Shown here: positions 14,862-20,584 of the stretch, one piece after another
Position numbering within the stretch: the stretch's first letter is position 1
Layout: each line of letters starts with the position of its first letter
The notes under the pieces: generated by a model
Database searches by the model: none
What the model was told of the DNA's origin: nothing
The model's input: only the letters and a program-made list of their open reading frames with translations
Program-made: the position numbers and the translations under genes
IMG/VR virus record: IMGVR_UViG_3300042473_000013
Location: 1-20,584 of that record
From: a virus
Reading direction: 5' to 3' (one strand)
DNA length: 20,584 bases

Positions 14862-15478
14862 GCCTCTCAACATATTCTGATTTGCAGACTTCAATAGCCA
14901 ACTATTTGGCTAGGTCTGACTTGACTTCTCAGATTCCCGACTTTATTACATTTGCTGAAAACCGACTCCGTAGAGAGTTGCGTATTCGCCAGATGTTGAA
15001 ATCCGTTACGACTGCTACAGTATCTGGTGACAATACCATTGAGATACCTGCTGACTTTTTGCAGGTGCGTGATTTTGTTGTAATGACAAATCCTATTCAG
15101 CCACTTAGCTACTCAAGTCCATCAGCATTGTCTAATGACCCAAGAGCATCAGAAGTTGGTGTTCCTTTGTCTTACACAATTCTTGCTAACGACTTTCAAG
15201 TATCTCCAGCACCAGATGGTATCTATACAGTAAAACTGTTGTACTTCTCTGCGCCAGCTTATCTATCGTCTAGCAATACAACTAACGTATTCCTGACAAC
15301 AGCACCAGATGCTTTGCTCTACGCTTCTTTGATTGAAGCAGAGCCTTACTTAATGAATGACGCACGAATCAATACATGGGGAACTATGTATGACAGAGCG
15401 ATTGCGTCCCTAACCAAGTCTGACGAAGAAGGTCAGTATTCTGGTGTTCCTTTAGCAATGAAATTAACTCCAAGGTGA
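14858..15478 (+). CDS. Head-tail adaptor protein, SU10-like
   Basis: A 206-aa head-tail connector. The N-terminus (YSDLQTSIANYLARSDL, then IPDFITFAENRLRRELRIR) is the helical signature of the phage adaptor family that binds below the portal. A beta-rich middle with IPADFLQVRDFVV, GVPLSYTIL and VKLLYFSAPAYL follows, then helices with DALLYASLIEAEPYL and a TWGTMYDRAIASL end. Length agrees with SU10- and T7 gp11-like adaptors. It is coupled by ATGA to the gene before and starts the tail block. Confidence 0.85.
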   Translation: MSLSTYSDLQTSIANYLARSDLTSQIPDFITFAENRLRRELRIRQMLKSVTTATVSGDNTIEIPADFLQVRDFVVMTNPIQPLSYSSPSALSNDPRASEVGVPLSYTILANDFQVSPAPDGIYTVKLLYFSAPAYLSSSNTTNVFLTTAPDALLYASLIEAEPYLMNDARINTWGTMYDRAIASLTKSDEEGQYSGVPLAMKLTPR

Positions 15479-15482
15479 AACT

Positions 15483-15869
15483 ATGGCAGAAATGAGCAAT
15501 TTTTTAGAAAATGCGCTGATTAACGGCACATTGAGAGCAACAACGTACACAGCACCAACAACTGTGTATCTTGCTTTATACACATCTGACCCAACAGACG
15601 CTGACACAGGTACAGAAGTATCTGGTACTAGCTATGCTCGTCAGTCAATTACATTTGGTGCGCCTAGCAATGGTGCAACTACCAACTCTGCTGCTATTGA
15701 GTTTCCTCAAGCTGGTGGCTCATGGGGTACTGTTGCCTATGTTGGTATCCGTGATGCTTCTACCGCAGGTAATCTGTTGTATCACACACCACTAGACGCT
15801 TCTAAGACTATTGCAACTGGTGATGTGTTCCGCATTGCTGCTGGTTCATTGAGCGTTACTTTAGCGTGA
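15483..15869 (+). CDS. Gp80-like tail/fibre-associated protein
   Basis: A 128-aa beta-rich virion protein. The motif set is well known in phage tail regions: NFLENALINGTLR, TVYLALYTSDPTDADTG, GTSYARQSITFG, AIEFPQAGGSWGTVAYVGI, NLLYHTPLDASKTI. It corresponds to the group annotated as phage tail fibre protein or Gp80-like; precise position in the particle is not known. AAGGTGA four bases upstream serves as ribosome binding site and contains the previous stop. The next gene starts two bases after its stop. Confidence 0.8.
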   Translation: MAEMSNFLENALINGTLRATTYTAPTTVYLALYTSDPTDADTGTEVSGTSYARQSITFGAPSNGATTNSAAIEFPQAGGSWGTVAYVGIRDASTAGNLLYHTPLDASKTIATGDVFRIAAGSLSVTLA

Positions 15870-15870
15870 G

Positions 15871-16761
15871 ATGGCTGACTTACTGCCTCCGTGGACGATT
15901 GACTCGCTAGACAATTTAAAGTCTAGCATTGATGACTTAACACTCACACTCGATAGTCCACTTTATGAAACCTCTGTAACCCTATGGGATGCCTATGGGT
16001 CTGTAACTGCGTCTGCAAGCGTTATAGCCGATGGCACTAGGGTTCAGTTTGGTAGTGGGGCGGTAGATGGCACAGCAACTTTTACAGCAGATGCTGTCAG
16101 GGTTCAATACGCTAGTGCAAGCATTGAATGTTCTGCTAGTGCTTCATGTGAAGGCATTAGGGTACAGAACGCTACAGTTGGAATAGACGCAGTAGCAATC
16201 GTTATCTGTGATGCTATCCGTGTTCAGTTTGCTAGTGCAAGCGTTACCTGTAGTGCTGATGTAACTGCTGTTGGTGGCATCATCAAGGATGGTGTTGCAT
16301 CTGTAACTTGTTTTGCAACATTTATTGCAAATGGCGGTATTGTCGCTGAAGGTGTAGCTAGTATTACTGGTAACGCAACAGTAAGCGCAATTGGTATTCG
16401 TGAGCAAAATGCTTCTGCTACTGTTAGCGGAACATCTACAGTAACTGCTGATGCAATAAGGGTTAGAGATGCAGTAGCAAGTGTTACGGCTAATGCAAAC
16501 GTATCTGCACAAGCTAACGCTACATATGGAAATGTGATTGCGATTACTGCGCTTGCTACGATTACTGCAAATGGCGTTATTCTTGGTGACAACTGGACTC
16601 CTGTTGTCGTAGATGACAACACATGGACACCAGTAAGCAGAGACACAAATACTTGGACAGCAGTTCCAGTAGATTCAAATACATGGACACCAGTTGCTGC
16701 TAACGACAACGATTGGACAATTCAGTCTCAAGGAAGTAATACATGGCTACGACAAAATTAA
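15871..16761 (+). CDS. Tandem-repeat tail protein (ten 20-aa and five 10-aa repeats)
   Basis: A 296-aa protein of striking regularity. Residues 12-32 hold a motif also found in the next gene product (SIDDLTLTLDS). Residues 41-240 are ten successive 20-residue repeats with no insertion or loss: a small-residue alternating half (like ASASVTCSAD) and a half often ending AIRVQ plus an aromatic or Asn. Residues 241-290 are five 10-residue repeats of N/T-W-T-x-V type, with a sixth partial one (TWLRQN) at the end. The alternation suggests two beta-strands per 20-mer, so a beta-solenoid or fibrous shaft is likely. Position among tail genes fits a tail appendage. I do not recognise a named family. It overlaps the next gene by 19 nt. 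Confidence 0.7.
   Translation: MADLLPPWTIDSLDNLKSSIDDLTLTLDSPLYETSVTLWDAYGSVTASASVIADGTRVQFGSGAVDGTATFTADAVRVQYASASIECSASASCEGIRVQNATVGIDAVAIVICDAIRVQFASASVTCSADVTAVGGIIKDGVASVTCFATFIANGGIVAEGVASITGNATVSAIGIREQNASATVSGTSTVTADAIRVRDAVASVTANANVSAQANATYGNVIAITALATITANGVILGDNWTPVVVDDNTWTPVSRDTNTWTAVPVDSNTWTPVAANDNDWTIQSQGSNTWLRQN
15991..16590 (+). repeat. Ten in-frame 60-bp coding repeats
   Basis: Exactly 600 bp encode ten 20-residue units. Nearly every unit ends in an IRVQ-like or variant segment (TRVQF, VRVQY, IRVQN, IRVQF, IREQN, IRVRD). DNA identity between units is only moderate, so the array is old and kept at protein level rather than freshly duplicated. Confidence 0.85.
16591..16740 (+). 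repeat. Five in-frame 30-bp coding repeats
   Basis: These 150 bp encode five 10-residue units with Trp at position 2 (NWTPV, TWTPV, TWTAV, TWTPV, DWTIQ), continuing directly and in phase from the 20-residue array. The start codon of the following gene (16743) lies in the ACATGG of the partial sixth unit. Confidence 0.85.
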
Positions 16762-18182
16762 CTTTTGGTGAGTGGATGCCTGACCAACCTAGCGTGTCAG
16801 GTGCGTTAACTGACGCTAAGAACGTGGTTTCTCAGGCTATTGGGTACGGCCCTTTTCCTGCGCCTGTGACGTTTTCAACAAGTAACGCTGCTGAAGACTT
16901 AACTTCTCTTTATGCTGCCAAGCAACCCAATGGTGATACTGCCTTGTTTGCTGCTGGTGCAACTAAGATTTATACAGTAACTGGTGTAGGTGCTATTACT
17001 CAAGTTAAAACAGGCATGACAACTGGTGCTAATGATAGGGTTCGTTTTACTCAGTTTGGCAAGACTGTAATCACTACAAACAATGCTGAAAGACTCCAAG
17101 CATGGACGCTAGGAACATCTACATCGTTTGCTGACTTATCGGCTACTGCGCCTATTGCTAAGTTCATTACTGTCGTGCGTGATTTTGTCGTGGTTGCAAA
17201 TACGCTAGAAACTACTCAGCAACAATATCGTGTACGTTGGTCAGCATTAAATAATGAGACTGATTGGACTGAGGATGTAAACACTCAGTCTGATTATCAG
17301 GACATTCCTGATGGTGGACAGATTGTAGGAATCCGTGGTGGTGAGTTTGGTCTTGTTCTTTTAGAGCGAGCCATTCACCGAATGACTTACGTTGGTACTC
17401 CGTTTATATTCCAGTTTGACAACATCTCTCGTGGTAAGGGCTGCATGGCTTCTGGCTCAATTGCACAATACCAAGGTGTAACTTTCTTTTTGTCGGACGA
17501 TGGTTTCTATATGTGTGACGGACAAAACGTCACAGCTATTGGCGCAGAAAAGGTAGATAGATTTTTCTTACAAGATGCTTCTGAATCTGACTTCAAAACC
17601 ATGTCTGCTGCTGTTGACCCAATTCGCAAACTTGTAATCTGGAATTACAAAACTGTTAACGGAAACAGAAGCGTTTTGATTTACAACTTTAAAACGCAGA
17701 AGTGGACTTATGGGGATGCAGGGACTGACTTCTTGTCTGAAGCCTCTACATCGTCTGTAACGCTTGAACAATTGGACAGTCTTTCTGCTTCTATTGATGC
17801 CTTAACCACAAGTTTAGACTCACAGTTGTTTATTGGTGGAAAGTATTTCTTAGGTGGTACTTTAGCCACTCGTGTGATGAGTTTCACAGGTGCTAACCAA
17901 ACAGCCGTAATTTCTACGGGTGACTTAGACATTGGTGCTAACTCAGTAGTAACCCTAGCTAGACCTATTGTTGACAATGGTTCTGCAACTGTGGCTATTG
18001 CCTCTCGTACATTGCTAAACCAAGGTGTGAGTTTTAATACTGCGGTGGCTGCCAGTTCAGAGAATCGTGTTTCCTTGAGAAGTGCAGGTAGATACCACAG
18101 GCTAAAAGTGACTCCGACAGGTGCTAACTGGAATAACGCTATCTCCGTGGATGTGGATATTACTCCGCAGGGAGTTCGCTGA
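16743..18182 (+). CDS. Tail hub/nozzle protein, P22 gp10-like beta-propeller
   Basis: A 479-aa protein resembling the tail hub or DNA-stabilisation proteins of podoviruses (P22 gp10, T7 gp12 group). Seen features: a basic/proline start (MPDQPSVSGALTDAKNVV), repeated beta-blades with VRFTQFGKTVITTN, FVVVAN, YRVRWSALNNETDW, LVLLERAIHRMTYVG, then GCMASGSIAQYQGVTFFLSD and a DGFYMCDGQNVTAIG end-of-propeller stretch (253-267). Residues 343-363 carry a SIDALTTSLDS motif shared with the upstream repeat protein. AAGGAAG upstream supports the ATG at 16743. The stop overlaps the next ATG by one base. Confidence 0.8.
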   Translation: MATTKLTFGEWMPDQPSVSGALTDAKNVVSQAIGYGPFPAPVTFSTSNAAEDLTSLYAAKQPNGDTALFAAGATKIYTVTGVGAITQVKTGMTTGANDRVRFTQFGKTVITTNNAERLQAWTLGTSTSFADLSATAPIAKFITVVRDFVVVANTLETTQQQYRVRWSALNNETDWTEDVNTQSDYQDIPDGGQIVGIRGGEFGLVLLERAIHRMTYVGTPFIFQFDNISRGKGCMASGSIAQYQGVTFFLSDDGFYMCDGQNVTAIGAEKVDRFFLQDASESDFKTMSAAVDPIRKLVIWNYKTVNGNRSVLIYNFKTQKWTYGDAGTDFLSEASTSSVTLEQLDSLSASIDALTTSLDSQLFIGGKYFLGGTLATRVMSFTGANQTAVISTGDLDIGANSVVTLARPIVDNGSATVAIASRTLLNQGVSFNTAVAASSENRVSLRSAGRYHRLKVTPTGANWNNAISVDVDITPQGVR

Positions 18183-18955
18183 TGTTTAGAAGCCTACCTG
18201 CATTTGGTGGTGACCAGAGGGCTGTGGCTGAGGTAGTCCGTGGCATTATGGACGGAAAGACCAATAACACAGGGACTTTGACTCTGGCAACTGGTGGGGC
18301 TTTAACTACCACTTTGACAGACAGGAGGATAGGCCCAGACAGCGTAATCCTATTTGCCCCTGCCTCTGCTGCGGCTAACGCTGACTATATGCCTTATGGG
18401 GCGTTCCAGAGCCTTGTTGACCAAACTATTGCTACAGCAAATACCGCCTATGCGATGACTCTGGACACTACAGATTACTCAAATGGCATTACTTTGAGCA
18501 ATAGTTCTAGGATGAACGTCAAAAACACAGGAATTTATAACTTCCAATGGTCTGGTCAGTTTGAAAATACGGACTCGCAAGACCATGACGTTAGGGTTTG
18601 GATAAAAATCAATGGAACGAATCTTACTGGCTCAACAGGATTCTTTGCTATACCGAGTAAACATGGCTCAGTTGATGGTCATGGTTTAACTGGATGGAAC
18701 TACTTTTTAAGTTTAAATGCAAATGATTATGTTGAACTTTGGTGGGAATCTGATAGCACTTTAGTGAGCCTTCAAGCCTACGCTGCTGGAACAAATTACC
18801 CATCCACAGCGTCCTTGATTACTACGATGAACTACATCTCTCCGTCAGCGTTGACAAACATCTACGCTAGTTCCCAAGGACAGGGTACGGCTACGATTAC
18901 CCACTTTGCCAATTCAACTGCAAATAAGACGTATAGATATGCAATTATTGGTTGA
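18182..18955 (+). CDS. Tail protein with C1q/TNF-like jelly-roll domain
   Basis: A 257-aa protein. Residues 1-60 are an N-terminal part (DQRAVAEVVRGIMDGKTN, then a Thr-rich beta stretch) that probably anchors to the tail. Residues 80-220 look like a C1q/TNF-type jelly roll: GITLSNSSRMNVKNTGIYNF, DHDVRVWIKINGTNL, then SLNANDYVELWWESDSTLV and LQAY. Such domains form trimers on fibres or spikes and can bind receptors or glycans. At this length it could be a short appendage or receptor-binding protein; binding is inferred. ATG 18182 overlaps the previous stop by one base. A promoter follows within 20 bases. Confidence 0.65.
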   Translation: MFRSLPAFGGDQRAVAEVVRGIMDGKTNNTGTLTLATGGALTTTLTDRRIGPDSVILFAPASAAANADYMPYGAFQSLVDQTIATANTAYAMTLDTTDYSNGITLSNSSRMNVKNTGIYNFQWSGQFENTDSQDHDVRVWIKINGTNLTGSTGFFAIPSKHGSVDGHGLTGWNYFLSLNANDYVELWWESDSTLVSLQAYAAGTNYPSTASLITTMNYISPSALTNIYASSQGQGTATITHFANSTANKTYRYAIIG

Positions 18956-18976
18956 TTTTAATAATTTATGTATAAT
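18948..18976 (+). promoter_or_regulatory. Sigma70-like promoter for the ejection genes
   Basis: TTGGTT (18948-18953), a 17-base spacer and a perfect TATAAT (18971-18976) make the best promoter in the window. It starts in the last codons of the jelly-roll gene and would begin transcription near 18983, upstream of the gene at 19026. Confidence 0.65.
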
Positions 18977-19006
18977 GGATTCCGTGGATGACCCATCTTG
19001 GAATCC
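18977..19006 (+). promoter_or_regulatory. Dyad/hairpin directly after the promoter -10
   Basis: GGATTCC (18977-18983) and GGAATCC (19000-19006) are perfect inverted copies; inside them GATG (18987-18990) pairs with CATC (18994-18997). The dyad begins right after TATAAT and spans the expected start of transcription, which suits an operator. As RNA it could instead be a hairpin on read-through message. Only a CTTTTA follows, so it is not a convincing terminator. Confidence 0.5.
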
Positions 19007-19025
19007 GAACTTTTAGGAGTAAAAG

Positions 19026-19928
19026 ATGGTAACTGAAACCAAGTCACAAATTGACCCAACAATCCAACCTTATCTGGGTTATGGATTACAGCAAGCACAG
19101 CAGTTGTATCAGGGCGGTGGCCCACAATACTATGGCGGTCAAACCTATGTTAGTCCATCCACTACCACTCAAACAGGATTACAGGCTTTAGAGGCTCGTG
19201 CTTCTTTAGGTAACCCTCTACTACAGTCTGCACAGAATCAATTGCAGAACACAGTTTCTGGTGGCTTCTTGGGTGGTAATCCATTCTTTCAAGGTGCATT
19301 TCAACCTGCTGCACAAGCTGCTGAGACTCAGTTTAAAACGACTCTAGGTGACATTGCATCTAAGTCAAGCCTAGCAGGGCGTTATGGCTCTGGTGCGATG
19401 GGTTCTTTGCAAGACAGGGCTACTGGTGCATTTGGTCAACAGTTGGCTAATACGGCTGGACAGTTGGCTTACCAGAACTATGCTGATGAGCGTAATCGTC
19501 AGCAACAAGCTACGATGGCTGCGCCTCAAATGGCTCAAGCTGATTACCAAGATATTCAAAATATGTTGCAAGCAGGTCAGTTGCGTGAAGGCTACCAAGG
19601 TCAGCAAATGCAGTCTGACATTGCTAAGTTTAACTTCTTGCAAAATCAGCCACAACAAAACTTGCAGAACTATCTATCGTTGGTATATGGCAACCCACTA
19701 GGACGAGTAGCTTCATCTACTACTAGCGGTGCAGCAGATACATCTACATTGCAAAACGCTTTGGGTTTAGCGGCTGTTGGTGGTGGCTTGTATAAGAATC
19801 TAGGTGGTCAACAAGGCATTAGCAACTTGTGGAATAGTGCATCTAATTGGTTGGCTGGCCCTAATGCTGCATATAACGCTGCAACCAACTATGCGACTAC
19901 TTCTCCAACTGGTTGGCTCGACTTCTAA
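19026..19928 (+). CDS. Gln-rich internal/ejection-type virion protein
   Basis: A 300-aa glutamine-, alanine- and glycine-rich protein. It starts with DPTIQPYLGYGLQQAQQLYQ and has a central helical part (QFKTTLGDIASKSSLAGRYGSGAMGSLQDRA), then long Gln-rich helices and a small-residue C-terminus (LGLAAVGGGLYKNLGG). This style is typical of proteins near tail genes in podovirus-like phages, placed inside the head and ejected with DNA (P22 gp7/gp20-like or T7 internal virion proteins). No enzyme motif is visible. AGGAG at 19015-19019 fixes the start. It follows the best promoter in the window. Confidence 0.6.
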   Translation: MVTETKSQIDPTIQPYLGYGLQQAQQLYQGGGPQYYGGQTYVSPSTTTQTGLQALEARASLGNPLLQSAQNQLQNTVSGGFLGGNPFFQGAFQPAAQAAETQFKTTLGDIASKSSLAGRYGSGAMGSLQDRATGAFGQQLANTAGQLAYQNYADERNRQQQATMAAPQMAQADYQDIQNMLQAGQLREGYQGQQMQSDIAKFNFLQNQPQQNLQNYLSLVYGNPLGRVASSTTSGAADTSTLQNALGLAAVGGGLYKNLGGQQGISNLWNSASNWLAGPNAAYNAATNYATTSPTGWLDF

Positions 19929-19936
19929 GGACTAAC

Positions 19937-20584
19937 ATGGCTGGACTATTAGACATTTTTGGTACAGGCGGTGCAGACACAATGGGTCTGCTCGGTATGT
20001 CACAAGCTGACATTGCTCGTAATCGTGACGATGCACAAGCACAAGCCTTGTATGCCCTAGCTGGCAGACTATTCCAAGGTGGGAATACTGGTCAATCTAT
20101 TGTTGAGGGATTGCAACAAGGTCAGAAAGCATATCGTGGCGGTATGCAAGAAACCTTGCAAAACCAACTTCAGAATGTTCAACTGCAAGACATGATTCGT
20201 AAGCGTCAGTTAGAGCAACAAGCATTGGCTGAACAAAAACGTATTCAAGGTGTTATCCAAGGTGCTGTAACCAAGCCTCAAGAGATTTATGGTGAGGACA
20301 TGATGGGTCAGCAAGTAGGCGAAGGCATGACTGCTGGTGGCTTTGATTTGCAAAAAGCAATTCCTCAATTGATGAGTTCTGCTGAAGGACGCAAAGCACT
20401 AAGTGAATTGGTTGCATCTCAGAAAGCAATGGGTGGTGAAACTACTTCATTGGCTGAAGGTGCAAAACTTATTCGTGTTAATCCTATTACTGGAAAAGTA
20501 GAGACTGTTGCTCAAGGCGCACCAAAACAAGATGCAATGCCAACTTCTTTGCGTGAGTTTATGGCTGCCAAAGATAATCCTGAT
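19937..20584 (+). CDS. Ejection-type virion protein, 3' end outside window
   Basis: This gene is open from ATG 19937 to the window end (216 codons, no stop). It begins MAGLLDIFGTGGADTMGLLG and continues ALYALAGRLFQGGNTGQSIVEGLQQG, a start I associate with podovirus internal or tail-associated proteins that follow a Gln-rich one. Next comes a coiled-coil stretch (QNVQLQDMIRKRQLEQQALA) and later TSLAEGAKLIRVNPITGKVE, a short beta module common in such proteins. AAGGA overlapping the previous stop is the ribosome binding site. The remainder lies outside, so enzyme domains such as a transglycosylase cannot be judged. Confidence 0.65.
   Translation, partial: MAGLLDIFGTGGADTMGLLGMSQADIARNRDDAQAQALYALAGRLFQGGNTGQSIVEGLQQGQKAYRGGMQETLQNQLQNVQLQDMIRKRQLEQQALAEQKRIQGVIQGAVTKPQEIYGEDMMGQQVGEGMTAGGFDLQKAIPQLMSSAEGRKALSELVASQKAMGGETTSLAEGAKLIRVNPITGKVETVAQGAPKQDAMPTSLREFMAAKDNPD

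Noticed and set aside
16144-16709. Two long minus-strand ORFs (122 and 161 aa) opposite the repeat protein
   Set aside because: They are by-products of the 60-bp coding repeats; no start signals and low-complexity products.
19371-19701. Overlapping ORFs on both strands inside the Gln-rich virion gene
   Set aside because: Both arise from biased codon content (CAA/CTT) of the real gene and lack start signals.

Overview
This window looks like one continuous piece of a tailed-phage genome (Caudoviricetes) or a very recently integrated prophage. Every convincing gene lies on the + strand. Genes are packed with ATGA, TAATG and GTGA overlaps, and no stretch of more than 300 bases lacks a gene. The gene set (P22/SU10-type portal, DUF5309 capsid protein, SU10-like adaptor, P22 gp10-like tail hub, Gln-rich ejection-type proteins, no tail tube or tape measure in between) points to a podovirus-like virion. 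The style of the small genes and the moderate GC content suggest an aquatic proteobacterial host, but the host cannot be fixed from the sequence. No integrase, repressor, lysis gene or tRNA is visible.

Left part (1-3250), early/replication region: a DUF1376 (YdaU)/DnaT-like replication protein, a small conserved protein in a disputed reading frame, a VRR-NUC nuclease, a chain of small phage proteins, and an HNH-type zinc nuclease. A clean rho-independent terminator at 3222-3248 closes this block. The linker of the replication gene carries two DNA-level repeat arrays: three 22-bp units and five 7-bp units. Neither period is a multiple of three, so the arrays look like origin iterons rather than protein repeats.

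Middle part (3283-7895), pre-packaging and packaging: a six-cysteine protein, two small basic proteins, a 679-aa polyvalent-type protein with a GNAT-like motif, TerS, TerL, and a small coiled-coil protein with an AT-hook-like motif.

Right part (7852-20584), virion genes: portal, a 775-aa protein with a degenerate SGNH-hydrolase-like N-terminus, a small conserved protein, scaffold, and major capsid protein followed by a strong terminator. Next come a promoter-like site lying on the next start codon, a small conserved protein, adaptor, Gp80-like tail protein, a protein built of ten exact 20-residue repeats plus five exact 10-residue repeats, tail hub/nozzle, and a jelly-roll tail protein. A well-formed sigma70-like promoter with a dyad then precedes two ejection-type proteins, the last cut by the window end.

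The strongest leads for something undescribed are the putative intragenic origin, the 20+10 residue repeat protein with a motif shared with its neighbour, the degenerate SGNH virion protein, and the HiPIP-like cysteine protein.
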